Notes: generated from the sequence alone by a model not told the origin. A stretch of 9,235 bases of DNA from Methanolinea sp. UBA275 (GCA_002506105.1 DAWU01000059.1:1-9235); one strand, 5' to 3'; counted from the first letter of the stretch, positions 1 through 7,158 are shown. Translations and numbers: made by a program.

Positions 1-254
1 TTGGTTTTCATGACAGGGTCAAACCCTAAAATCGCGACAACCTCCTCTGCCCATCATTCAATTCATTCTCATCTGAAAAAGGAAATATTTTCATGCGTCG
101 GGCCTGTTGCGAGAGGCATCATGAGTGTTTTCATGAATGTGTATACGTGTGATTCGAAGCGATTCATGTCATGTTCATTGGAATCGTTCATCCCGGGCAA
201 TACCGATACTCTGATACAACTTCCCTCACTCATTATCCTGAGAGGAGAACCTGA
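1..254. other. Left-edge region without a convincing gene
   Basis: I see no gene here that I can support. Open frames on both strands give protein sequences with no recognisable domain or compositional sense. The stretch is the upstream region of the plus-strand gene that begins at 255. It contains three exact copies of TTTTCATG (5-12, 88-95, 128-135), a short inverted repeat AGGGT-cAAa-CCCT near 15-27, and an AT-rich GGAAATATTTTC around 81-92 that could serve as a weak TATA element. A divergent gene could start at the extreme left edge (minus-strand ATG at 12-10), but only a few codons would be inside the window. Confidence 0.4.
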
Positions 255-949
255 TTGGATTTGGAGCAATTTTTCAAAGACGAGAGGGTCGACCTCTTTT
301 CCGATGTCAGCCTGGATGATCTCTCCGGGAAAGACCGGTCGTCAGTCCTTGAATTTCTCCCCGTAGCACGCTCTGTGATAGTCTTCGGGAGAGAAGTCCC
401 TGTCGCAGTGTATGCAATGGCCGCAAAGGAGAAAACGAGGGAAATATACCGTATTGCAGGGTCGCTTGATGCAACTGCCAGATCCCTTGCAGAATGCCTG
501 GATGCAGAACAATTCCCCTCTGTGCCTGTTCCGTTCCTGTTCCCTGTCAGGATCGTCGATGGCAGGGTGCAGGGGCTCGTCAGGTTGAAGCAGATCGCAG
601 CTGCGGGGTGACTTGGATCGATCGGAAAGAGCACCCTCCTCCTCACTTCTCAGTTCGGCCCGCGTGTGGTCCTGAGCGGAGTCGTCACCGGACGACCTGC
701 CCAAAAAACCGGAGGATTCGAAAGACCAGAGTCCTCGTTGTGCACCGGGTGCGAGCGGTGCGTCCGTGCATGCCCCGGACACGCGATTGGAGTGGATGGT
801 GTCAATGCCTTCAGGTGCCAGTCATTGAGTGCATGGATTCCCCTATGCCTTGTCCCGACTGTGAAATGGATGCTCCGCCGGACACTATGTGTAAGGACGG
901 AACAGAACCTGTGGATCATTGGTTCAACCCGGATCAACACTCAGGATGA
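255..949 (+). pseudogene. QueG-like (epoxyqueuosine reductase-related) iron-sulfur protein, broken
   Basis: The family comprises cobalamin and 4Fe-4S proteins related to epoxyqueuosine reductase; the substrate of this archaeal branch is not known to me. Translation would begin at a TTG at 255, preceded directly by an in-frame TGA (252-254) and, a few bases further up, by a purine-rich ribosome site (GAGAGGAGA). The first 118 codons are well formed (e.g. ARSVIVFGREVPV, FPVRIVDGRVQG) and end at TGA 609-611. The same frame continues as LGSIGKSTLLLTSQFGPRV, which matches the family motif GLGxIGK...GPRV, so the TGA sits where Gly (GGA) is expected. Downstream in the same frame is a complete 4Fe-4S motif, CTGCERCVRACP (Cys codons at 741, 750, 759, 771). 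Family-like sequence then fades after about 880; a second Cys cluster, which I would expect, is absent. The exact 3' boundary is uncertain. The gene is most likely a pseudogene; a sequencing error at 609 is the main alternative. Confidence 0.7.
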
Positions 950-956
950 CAGCGAT

Positions 957-2048
957 CTACCGACCGAATGGTTCCATCACGAATACCACAGGGACTCCAA
1001 AAAACCTTCCGTACCGGGAGGCTTCTGCCTCCACCGCATCCCGCTCATCATCATCCAGGATTCGGAAAGGATCCAGGCGGATCTCGACAGCCTGGCTCTT
1101 CATGCGTTTTTTCCATGTGCCCGCCACTTTCCCGTCGAGTATGAGGACTGCGGTCAGGGAGTTCCCCATGGCAATCATCCGCTCGATTTCCCGTGCTTCG
1201 CTGAGATCGCTTCTGTCCTTGTACGCGATCGTATATTCATCGTACACTGAAAGCAGCAATGCAGTGGGAGAATCGGGGATTGCCCCCGGTTCCCATGGAG
1301 CGAACCAGTATTCTTTTCCGTTCACGGTCTCCCGATCCAGATGGGATCCGATCAAATCAATAGCGTTTTCCGCCTCCTTCTCCGTAAGCCCCGACCACCA
1401 GGAGAAATCCTTCTGCTGTGCGGGTCCGTGGCTGGTAAAGTAACTGAGTGCGACTTTTTTCGGGGCTTCTTCCCTGCTGATCCTTGCGGATTTTCCGACC
1501 CTCTCGTCGAGAAGAGCGTAGGTGAATTGTGTACCGCGCTTTGGCCCGCTGCAGATCAATCCGTCCAACTCGGCGTGCATAATGGCATGAGCCAGTTGCT
1601 GGACATCGGTCTTGATCCCGATATCATTCAGGATCGTTTTCAGTTCCTGCCGTGTAAGATAGCGGTGACCTTCAAGGGCTTTCACGATGGCGGCATTACT
1701 CTTTGCAAGCAACGCCTCATCGAGACCTATCCTCCGGTTGGAGGCCGCGAGAAGAGATTTCAGCCGTGGAGCCGTAAGTTCGAGCATCCATCGGATATCC
1801 TCCGGCATGACGAAATGCCAGGTAGGACGCATTACGTGGATACGCAGAATTCTGCCATCGTTGAAAGCCCGTTCGATGTCAGCATTGGTGGATTTTTTTA
1901 CGCGAAGTCCCAGGGACCATTTTGCGGCAGTGAAATCCTGGGCCTGGACAGCTGCAAGGTGGGTGACAGCATCCATTGGGCTTTTGAACGGAGAATGGCT
2001 TAATCCGGAATTGGAAAGACGGAGACTGAGGATCTCTGAAGAGTTCAT
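957..2048 (-). CDS. AlkZ/YcaQ-like winged-helix DNA-binding protein (HTH_42 family)
   Basis: This 363-residue protein belongs to the winged-helix DNA-binding family that includes the bacterial DNA glycosylases AlkZ and AlkX/YcaQ, which excise bulky or crosslinked alkylated bases. The sequence shows the family's marks in order: an N-terminal LxLSxSGL helix, the Q-x-Q-D active-site-type segment AVQAQDF (about residues 33-39), HVMRPTWHFV (71-80), a GPAQQKDFSWWSGLT segment (208-222) and YDEYTIAYKDRS (269-280). The length is normal for the family and no break is seen. ATG 2048 is the first usable start because a TAG stop lies directly before it in frame; no strong ribosome site or TATA box is evident. 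It is convergent with the broken QueG-like gene, whose remnant ends about 8 bp from its stop. Repair activity is inferred from family membership only; many archaeal members are uncharacterised. Confidence 0.85.
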   Translation of the reverse strand: MNSSEILSLRLSNSGLSHSPFKSPMDAVTHLAAVQAQDFTAAKWSLGLRVKKSTNADIERAFNDGRILRIHVMRPTWHFVMPEDIRWMLELTAPRLKSLLAASNRRIGLDEALLAKSNAAIVKALEGHRYLTRQELKTILNDIGIKTDVQQLAHAIMHAELDGLICSGPKRGTQFTYALLDERVGKSARISREEAPKKVALSYFTSHGPAQQKDFSWWSGLTEKEAENAIDLIGSHLDRETVNGKEYWFAPWEPGAIPDSPTALLLSVYDEYTIAYKDRSDLSEAREIERMIAMGNSLTAVLILDGKVAGTWKKRMKSQAVEIRLDPFRILDDDERDAVEAEASRYGRFFGVPVVFVMEPFGR

Positions 2049-2094
2049 CTATCGTCCATCGGGGATCCGGTGAATCTGCGGAAGTGTAGCTGCT

Positions 2095-2114
2095 GAATTC
2101 ACTGCATGGAATTC
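2095..2114. repeat. Paired GAATTC palindromes upstream of the AlkZ-like gene
   Basis: Two GAATTC hexamers, themselves palindromes, are separated by 8 bases (2095-2100 and 2109-2114) and lie 47-66 bp upstream of the AlkZ-like start codon. The arrangement could be an operator for a dimeric regulator, but two six-base sites close together can occur by chance. The rest of the gap between the AlkZ-like and VOC genes shows no clear TATA box for the former. Confidence 0.25.
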
Positions 2115-2173
2115 TGTCCCGATCCTCCCGATGTCCTCTTCACAAAATTGAACGGAACCGAATCCACAGGGAC

Positions 2174-2211
2174 TGTCCAGGGATGGACATGGATAGCCCG
2201 GCACGCTATCC
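2174..2211 (-). terminator. Tandem stem-loops at the 3' end of the VOC gene
   Basis: Two perfect hairpins stand side by side. The first has a 7-bp stem GGATAGC/GCTATCC with a 7-base loop (2191-2211) and overlaps the VOC stop codon. The second has a 6-bp stem TGTCCA/TGGACA with a 4-base loop (2174-2189). No T-tract follows on the minus strand, so they may protect the 3' end of the mRNA or act as a processing site instead of being a classical intrinsic terminator. Confidence 0.4.
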
Positions 2212-2616
2212 CGCGTCCTGATCTTCCTGCATCATGCCGAACTGGTTGCCTTCGGGGTCCAGGCAGGACACCCCCCAGCCCACTCCCGGGATTGCCATCC
2301 TGGGGACGACGATTTTTCCTCCGGCATCGGTCACTTTCTTGACGGACTTGTCGAGGTCGGCAACACCGATCGTGCAGAAGAATGCGTTCGCCGACAATCC
2401 TCCGGGAGCCCTGGGTCCATGGCGGAATACGAGGCCTCCGTTGATGCCGGGTTCGCCTTCAGCCCCGGTGATCACCATCCAGTAACGGTTCTCGTCCTTC
2501 ATCTCGATGCCGGGAAGAACCCATTCGTTGATCTCCCACCCGAATACGGATTGGTAGAACTTCGCAACCTGTTCAGGATTGTCAGCCTGTATCTCAAAAT
2601 GGATAATTCGGTTCAT
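2206..2616 (-). CDS. VOC-superfamily (glyoxalase/bleomycin-resistance fold) protein
   Basis: A complete 136-residue protein with the paired beta-alpha-beta-beta-beta modules of the vicinal oxygen chelate superfamily. Module one opens with IIHFEIQADNPEQVAKFY (about residues 4-21, His6 a likely metal ligand) and contains FGWEINEW. Module two opens with TIGVADLDKSV (82-92) and ends with the typical GWGVSCLDPEGNQFGMMQ (113-130), where Glu122 is a candidate ligand. This pattern fits the group described as 'predicted enzymes related to lactoylglutathione lyase', whose substrates are mostly unknown; I do not assign a reaction. ATG 2616 is supported by GAGAAG six bases upstream and by a TATA-like element about 43 bp upstream. 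It appears to be its own transcription unit, lying after the terminator of the beta-propeller gene. Confidence 0.88.
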   Translation of the reverse strand: MNRIIHFEIQADNPEQVAKFYQSVFGWEINEWVLPGIEMKDENRYWMVITGAEGEPGINGGLVFRHGPRAPGGLSANAFFCTIGVADLDKSVKKVTDAGGKIVVPRMAIPGVGWGVSCLDPEGNQFGMMQEDQDAG

Positions 2617-2664
2617 GAATATCTTCTCAATTGGATTCTTCGATGGAACCTCTCTTATTTATTT
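2617..2664 (-). promoter_or_regulatory. Promoter and ribosome site of the VOC gene
   Basis: On the minus strand AAATAAATAA (2664-2655) is an archaeal TATA-like box. Transcription would be expected about 25 bases downstream, near 2634, giving a leader of about 18 bases. That leader contains GAGAAG (2628-2623) at suitable spacing from ATG 2616. The spacing of all three elements agrees, but no start site has been measured. Confidence 0.5.
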
Positions 2665-2695
2665 CCTCACAGTTCCCTCTTCACCTGGTCTTCAT

Positions 2696-2722
2696 AGAAA
2701 AAAGAGATAATTGAGAATTATC
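2696..2722 (-). terminator. Hairpin plus T-tract terminator of the beta-propeller gene
   Basis: Read on the minus strand, GATAATT-CTC-AATTATC (2722-2706) forms a perfect 7-bp stem with a 3-base loop, followed directly by TCTCTTTTTTCT (2705 downward). The hairpin overlaps the TAA stop codon at 2720-2718. The T-run alone would be enough for archaeal termination. It separates the beta-propeller gene from the VOC gene. Confidence 0.65.
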
Positions 2723-5045
2723 GTAGCGTGACTTTGTTGAGGTATTGCATGTTGCGTGAAATATCGCTCATGATGATCCCTACTTGTGAAATAGTATACA
2801 GGGTGTCTTCGATATAGAGGGCCCTCTTTACGGGTGATCTGTCCGGAGAGGTATCGTCGTAATGAGTCACCGTTCCTTTCAGCGAAAATCCCCGGGAAGG
2901 ATCGATCGAGAATACATATGCTCCTCCCCAGACCCTCCAGTTGTTTTGGGTCCCCTGGATATTTCCCGACAGGTGCAGTGGTATGACGAGGATATCCTTC
3001 TCCTTGTCGAAGAGGAACGCTTTCGGGTCGTTGAGCACCTCTGAGTTGCTCCCGCTCTCGCCAAGCACCACGCTGTCGATAAGTGAAGGGTTCGTGATAT
3101 CACCGACATCAAAGAGGGAGAGCTTCACAGAACCCCATGTCGAAGTCTTTCCTACCCCGATAATGTGCGAACTGTCGTAAGGGTGGAGATAGTTCGAGAA
3201 TCCAGGGAGCTTGAGTTTTCCGACCAGGGACGGGTTGTGCGGGTCTGCGAGATCGACGACGAAGAAAGGATCGGTCTCGACGAACGTGACCATGTACAGC
3301 CTCTCCCCCATGAACCTGGTGGCATAGATGCGTTCTCCGGGGGCGATATCACTGACCTGTCCGATGGGAGCAAGGCGGTTGTCGAGCACTGTCACTGCGC
3401 TGGATGTCGCGGGAGACATCGATCCGGAGTTGGTGACGGTCGTCGCGAGGCGGAGATTGCCCATGTACTCGTCCATCGCGTACTGGTTGAGAAGCTTCCC
3501 GTCAACCGTTCCATGAGCGCTGAACCTGATTGCACCATCCTCAAGGGAAAAGGAATAGATCTCCGTGCGGTCAGAACTCCCCCCAACCTCGCGCCCCTCT
3601 GCGTCGACATGCCTGAGAGGCGATGGCATACCGGTTGAATGAATGCCTAGGTAAAGGTTATCTGGGGAGACATACACAGTCCCGGCCGTCCCAATGAGGA
3701 ATGAATTCGCTTTTACTGCGGCATCGGAATTAAGACTCACCGATCCGATGGTGGTGAAGGCAAATGCTTTGTCCTTCCCCTCAATAGAATACGCGGTGGG
3801 AGTGAAGGTCATATTATCGCCATCACGGATCTCCGGGAACGTGAAATCGGGATCATAGCGATCCACTGGGTTCGCGGTCAGGAAATAGAGCCAGTCACCA
3901 ATCAATCGTGAGTTCGTGTATTCCCCATCGATTCCCACCTCCCGCTCGAGCGTGGGGGATACGGGATCCTTCACCGAGAATATGTAGAGAACGGTCTTTT
4001 CGCCGACTGCGGGAGATTGCCTGCATTGCCCCGGCCTGCACGTCCAGTATGCGGGTGTGCGGTCATCCCTGCATATCAGCGCGATCTTGTCCCCGTGCAG
4101 GTAGAGGGCGATCGGTTTGCCCGAGAATCCTGTTGTCGACAGGACCATTGCCGAATCGACGGGGTAGGCCTGGACAATATGCAGCGCATTGCCCGAAACC
4201 ACGAAAATATTGGTCCCGTCTGTCTTGACGATATCAGCCTCGTCAACATCCCTCACCTGGACGTTTGTCTGTGAGTATTCCCTCTCTAAAGGTAAAATCA
4301 TTGGAGCGAGCGTGGGGACGGAGGTCGGGACGGGTGCATAATACGCGCCACCACCACCACCACCACCTCCCCCAGAAGTCCGGATAGTGCCAGTTGAGCC
4401 CGAGAACTCTCCTGTCTGGGTCTTTGCGGTGGGGGCAAAGGAGGACGAGACCACCTCGACGAGCATCTCGTCATTGCCCAGGGGGAGGTTGGTGGATCCC
4501 GTGATGGTGAACGTTTCGCCGACAAGATGGTCCCTGACAGGGTCAATGGTAATAAAAAAACTGTCAGTGTCGCTTCCCAGCGGAATGGAGAAATGGATGA
4601 GTCTTGGGATTGAACTTGTATCGGAAGACTCGGCATAGAGATTAAAGACTGCAGATGCGGTAATGGAGCGGGTGATTGACGATACCCTGACAATATATTC
4701 GCCCGGGCTGAACCCTGTCGTGTCGACGTTATAGCGCCACGCCCGCACCCCTTCCCCGGTTTGTGCAGTGGGGGTGGTCGGCACGGTAACAGGGACCATT
4801 CCAACCACCGTCCCTTCGTACTCTTCAGTATGATTTGCAATGAACCCGCGAACGTCTTCCGTGGAGACCAACCGTGTTATCCCCTCGGAAACAGGCATGA
4901 TATCGTCGCTCCCGGGAATGCCAGGCACCGGAAGGATACCGGTGCCTGGAGAGAGAACGTTGAGCCCTGCGATCAATATGACTGCAATTATGATCCCTAG
5001 TGCGACCCCTGCGACAACCAGGATACCATCCCGTTTCGCCATCAT
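2718..5045 (-). CDS. Secreted, membrane-anchored beta-propeller protein with an inserted surface module
   Basis: A 775-residue exported protein. Residues 7-30 (GILVVAGVALGIIIAVILIAG) form one N-terminal membrane segment or signal anchor, so the bulk lies outside the cell. Residues 61-75 (STEDVRGFIANHTEE) and everything from about 258 on match the archaeal C-terminal beta-propeller family distantly related to WD40 repeats; the hallmark NVQVRDVDEADIVKTDG is at 261-277, followed by repeated blades such as ALHIVQAYPVDSA and YMVTFVETDPFFVVDLADP. Between them about 140 residues are inserted: a second-half module (WRYNVDTTGFSPGEYIVRVSS, 103-123), then a first half (FFITIDPV 163-170, TGSTNLPLG 182-190), ending in nine glycines. 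The same module builds the two surface proteins upstream. ATG 5045 has GGGTGAT five bases upstream. Three Cys lie close together (325, 336, 341). A structural or ligand-binding role at the cell surface is likely; the function of the family is not established. Confidence 0.88.
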   Translation of the reverse strand: MMAKRDGILVVAGVALGIIIAVILIAGLNVLSPGTGILPVPGIPGSDDIMPVSEGITRLVSTEDVRGFIANHTEEYEGTVVGMVPVTVPTTPTAQTGEGVRAWRYNVDTTGFSPGEYIVRVSSITRSITASAVFNLYAESSDTSSIPRLIHFSIPLGSDTDSFFITIDPVRDHLVGETFTITGSTNLPLGNDEMLVEVVSSSFAPTAKTQTGEFSGSTGTIRTSGGGGGGGGGAYYAPVPTSVPTLAPMILPLEREYSQTNVQVRDVDEADIVKTDGTNIFVVSGNALHIVQAYPVDSAMVLSTTGFSGKPIALYLHGDKIALICRDDRTPAYWTCRPGQCRQSPAVGEKTVLYIFSVKDPVSPTLEREVGIDGEYTNSRLIGDWLYFLTANPVDRYDPDFTFPEIRDGDNMTFTPTAYSIEGKDKAFAFTTIGSVSLNSDAAVKANSFLIGTAGTVYVSPDNLYLGIHSTGMPSPLRHVDAEGREVGGSSDRTEIYSFSLEDGAIRFSAHGTVDGKLLNQYAMDEYMGNLRLATTVTNSGSMSPATSSAVTVLDNRLAPIGQVSDIAPGERIYATRFMGERLYMVTFVETDPFFVVDLADPHNPSLVGKLKLPGFSNYLHPYDSSHIIGVGKTSTWGSVKLSLFDVGDITNPSLIDSVVLGESGSNSEVLNDPKAFLFDKEKDILVIPLHLSGNIQGTQNNWRVWGGAYVFSIDPSRGFSLKGTVTHYDDTSPDRSPVKRALYIEDTLYTISQVGIIMSDISRNMQYLNKVTLR
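4348..4365. repeat. (CCA)6 microsatellite encoding a polyglycine hinge
   Basis: Six perfect CCA units on the plus strand (GGT on the coding strand) encode most of a nine-glycine run at residues 225-233 of the beta-propeller protein. The tract separates the inserted module from the propeller. A triplet repeat can gain or lose units without breaking the frame, so hinge length may vary between strains. Confidence 0.85.
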
Positions 5046-5050
5046 TGCGT

Positions 5051-5057
5051 ATCACCC
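5051..5057 (-). promoter_or_regulatory. Ribosome binding site of the beta-propeller gene
   Basis: GGGTGAT on the minus strand closely matches the complement of the archaeal 16S 3' end. It ends 5 bases before ATG 5045, so it selects that codon over the adjacent second ATG at 5042. The gap between this gene and the XRE gene (5046-5157) shows no clear TATA box. Confidence 0.6.
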
Positions 5058-5157
5058 AGTCCCGAGGGAACACCGTGCCATGAGCGGCGGAGTGCCGGAG
5101 ACCCGGAAGACCAGAGAATGAGGAACTTTTTGCGTACCAGGGAATGTAGCAATTGTG

Positions 5158-5385
5158 TCATTCGTCTTCACCCATCCCCGGCCCGTCCTTTTCGCGTTCG
5201 TATGTGAATACGTTGTCAATCCCCACTCCAAACACATCCGCGATCCGGTATGCGAGTTTCAGGGAGGGGTAGTATTTGCCCTTCTCGAGGGACATGATGG
5301 TGTTTCTCGTCACTCCAACCAGCTCCGCAAGCTCTTCCTGAGTCATCTCCCGTTCGGCCCGAAGGACCCGTATCCTGTTCTTCAT
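5158..5385 (-). CDS. Small XRE-family (Cro/CI-like) transcriptional regulator
   Basis: A 75-residue, single-domain helix-turn-helix protein. It starts MKNRIRVLRAEREMTQEELA; the HTH covers about residues 15-38, with recognition helix VTRNTIMSLEKGK, followed by YPSLKLAYRIADVFGVGIDNVF, and it ends in a short acidic tail (GEDE). This compact form is typical of regulators encoded beside small membrane proteins in archaea and Firmicutes. The frame is open further upstream to 5445, but that part overlaps the DUF2178 coding sequence, so I take ATG 5385. It follows the DUF2178 stop by 13 bases and has no clear ribosome site of its own, which suggests translational coupling. It probably binds DNA as a dimer and may control its own operon or the module-protein promoter near 8228. 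The DNA-binding role is firm from the fold; the targets are inferred. Confidence 0.9.
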   Translation of the reverse strand: MKNRIRVLRAEREMTQEELAELVGVTRNTIMSLEKGKYYPSLKLAYRIADVFGVGIDNVFTYEREKDGPGMGEDE

Positions 5386-5398
5386 GGCGATGCTGCCG

Positions 5399-5977
5399 TC
5401 AATATTTCCTCGTATAGTAAAGGTAAAAAATCCCGAACGTGACAAGGCTCGCTCCCAGGCAGCAGAGGAGAGTCCGTGCGATTATTCCGCTCTCTTCGTA
5501 TTGCCGCAGTCCTTCTTCCCAGAAGAGGCCGTAGGCCCTTGCTTCCGTCTCGTTCATGGAATCGATATCCTGGATCGTGAGCGATCGGACGACCTCTTCC
5601 GGCATCCCCGGGAGCCCACCTCTCGTGAGGGTAAGGGTCATCGACCGCGTCCCGTCATTATTAATCGCAATTTTCCCGTTCACCGAGGGTGCGAGGGGTG
5701 CAGAATAGGCGTACGAGGCGAAGACGGCTGTCCCGATCACGCCGAGGATAAGGAGGACTTCGATTGTCTTTATCGCGGCTTTCGACCGTATCCTTGAGGT
5801 CCTCTCGTCCGATATGACCGTGGTGACCTGCTGGCGGCAGGCGAGGATCACGATAACACCAAGCGGGACAGCAATCACAGGGACGAGGAGGGCACCGGCA
5901 GCGAACGACCATCCGACCATTGCGGCGACAAGGGCCGAGGTAAGGAGAATGCAGATAAGGTAGGTGATCCTTTTCAT
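5399..5977 (-). CDS. DUF2178-type four-helix membrane protein with extended outer loop
   Basis: A 192-residue integral membrane protein. Four hydrophobic segments are visible: about residues 4-22, 24-46, 70-92 and 164-187. The cytoplasmic loop after the second helix carries VISDERTSRIRSKAA (54-68), the DER...KAA pattern I associate with DUF2178, a family often encoded next to a small XRE regulator, as here. By the positive-inside rule the N terminus, the DER loop and the C-terminal YYTRKY are inside. The segment at 93-163 (starting SAPLAPSVNGKIAINNDG) would then face outside; usual members, as I recall, have nearly no loop there. Its ATG overlaps the stop of the upstream surface-protein gene (ATGA at 5977-5974), with GGGGGAG about 8 bases before it, so it is translated with that gene. 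A role as membrane partner or sensor for the XRE protein is inferred, not shown. Confidence 0.82.
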   Translation of the reverse strand: MKRITYLICILLTSALVAAMVGWSFAAGALLVPVIAVPLGVIVILACRQQVTTVISDERTSRIRSKAAIKTIEVLLILGVIGTAVFASYAYSAPLAPSVNGKIAINNDGTRSMTLTLTRGGLPGMPEEVVRSLTIQDIDSMNETEARAYGLFWEEGLRQYEESGIIARTLLCCLGASLVTFGIFYLYYTRKY

Positions 5978-7158
5978 GCTGGTTCTCCCCCGATTATGAA
6001 GCTCGTTGCAGCCGACACGTCACCCTGTTCGAGCATGAAGGTGGTCTGGTTCGTCTTTGAGTTGCTCACTTCCACCGTATACCTGCCGGGATCGAGGCGA
6101 TAGGTATCGAAGTCCATCGACCAGAGGTTGATTCCACCTGATCCGGGGTGTGCGGTGATCGACGCGACAACACCTGAAAAGCTCATCCCCTGGGACCTGT
6201 CCTGCGGGTTCACGAGGAAATCGTATTCACCCCCCATATCGGGGATTATGACTACATAAAGATCCTCACCGGCAGGGAGGTCTGTCGTGCCGGTGAGCAC
6301 AACTATCGTGTTCTCGGGAGGATTCGGGAAGGAATCAATCGTGATGAACCTTGACGAAGGGAGTGCAGTGACGTAAGGCTCTTCATTGACGGAAAATCCT
6401 GCCGACTCTTCAATCGTGTTTTCTGACACGGTAATTCGGTAACACCCGGGCATTATCCCGGCAGTATTGAAGGAACACGACCACCTGTGGACGCCGGAGA
6501 TCCCCTCTGTTACGGCCGTTGAACCTTCTGCCATGGCGGCATCCCATGTGATGTCGGGAGACCCGATGGTGCCGTTCCCGGAACAGGGAACCGGATCAAC
6601 CTTCCATACCGCGACAGTTCCTGGCGGGAGGCTCGTGGTGCCGGAGATCTCGGTGGTCTCTCCCGCGGCAACCTGGCCAATGGTATTGATCCGGATGTAA
6701 GGCTCCTTTTCGGGAACAACAGACGCCGGTTGACCGGGAAGAGAGATCTCTGAAATGGCTGTTACGGCTCCCGGCATGATGGGACTGCCGCCTTCTGTCA
6801 GCGCGATGTCAGAGACGCGGGCCACATACCTCCCCGGAGGTAATGCAGAAGCATTTACCACCGCTCTCCACGAGTTCCGTCCCGCTGTCCCGAACGCCAC
6901 TGATGCAAATTCGGTCCTGTATGCTCCGTCAGCCCCATATGCCGGTGAGATATTGATGAAGAGATGAGAATTGAGCGGCAGGTTGGTGGTCCCGGTCAGC
7001 ACCAGCATGCCGAATTCATCAAGCGGCTCGTCTCCTATGGGATCGATCGTGATCGTGGGTAAGATGTAGAACGTACCGGTAATCAGGATCCAGAGGGCCA
7101 TGAGAACGAGGATTGTCGCAGACGCGATTCCGATCGGGAGAAGCGCTGTCCTCTTCAT
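5974..7158 (-). CDS. Anchored surface protein with three TTNLP-type modules
   Basis: A 394-residue exported protein of no assigned function. Residues 7-30 form an N-terminal membrane segment or signal. The rest is three tandem copies of a module of about 110 residues. Each opens with an I-x-ID pattern and a G-TT-x-LP turn: ITIDPI...TGTTNLP (36-61), IRINTI...SGTTSLP (155-178), ITIDSF...TGTTDLP (272-294). Each closes with a W-x(5-8)-L/I-x-PG-x-Y-x-V-x-VS strand (97-116, 226-245, 346-365); the third ends with GDVSAATSFII. This looks like a beta-sandwich. The middle copy has three Cys (192, 228, 239). No C-terminal anchor or sorting tail is seen. Several N-x-S/T sites (69, 102, 195, 370) could be glycosylated. 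GAGAG lies close before ATG 7158; there is no TATA box in the preceding gap, so it may be cotranscribed with the two-module gene. The modules resemble repeats in putative S-layer proteins of Methanomicrobiales, from memory. Confidence 0.82.
   Translation of the reverse strand: MKRTALLPIGIASATILVLMALWILITGTFYILPTITIDPIGDEPLDEFGMLVLTGTTNLPLNSHLFINISPAYGADGAYRTEFASVAFGTAGRNSWRAVVNASALPPGRYVARVSDIALTEGGSPIMPGAVTAISEISLPGQPASVVPEKEPYIRINTIGQVAAGETTEISGTTSLPPGTVAVWKVDPVPCSGNGTIGSPDITWDAAMAEGSTAVTEGISGVHRWSCSFNTAGIMPGCYRITVSENTIEESAGFSVNEEPYVTALPSSRFITIDSFPNPPENTIVVLTGTTDLPAGEDLYVVIIPDMGGEYDFLVNPQDRSQGMSFSGVVASITAHPGSGGINLWSMDFDTYRLDPGRYTVEVSNSKTNQTTFMLEQGDVSAATSFIIGGEPA

Noticed and set aside
1..366. 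Plus-strand open frame at the left edge
   Set aside because: It overlaps the QueG-like gene in another frame and its protein has no recognisable features.
609..611. TGA read as selenocysteine
   Set aside because: The place corresponds to a conserved Gly, not a Cys or Sec site; no SECIS-like structure was apparent, and this lineage is not known to me to use selenocysteine.
494..949. Alternative plus frame with PCPDCEMDAPPDTMC as a frameshifted Fe-S C terminus
   Set aside because: The Cys pattern does not match a 4Fe-4S motif followed by Pro, while the original frame keeps plausible family-like sequence (AWIPxxLVPxVKWML) over the same bases.
1341..2003. Long plus-strand open frame of 220 codons
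   Set aside because: It lies fully antisense to the AlkZ-like gene, whose family motifs are clear; the plus frame shows no domain.
4298..4840. Open frame of 180 codons on the minus strand
   Set aside because: It is a shifted-frame shadow of the beta-propeller gene, with Pro/Arg-rich low-complexity protein and a poly-Val tract from the GGT repeat.
5386..5445. Longer XRE protein starting at 5445
   Set aside because: The extra 20 residues overlap the DUF2178 coding end and do not belong to the HTH fold; ATG 5385 gives the standard family start.
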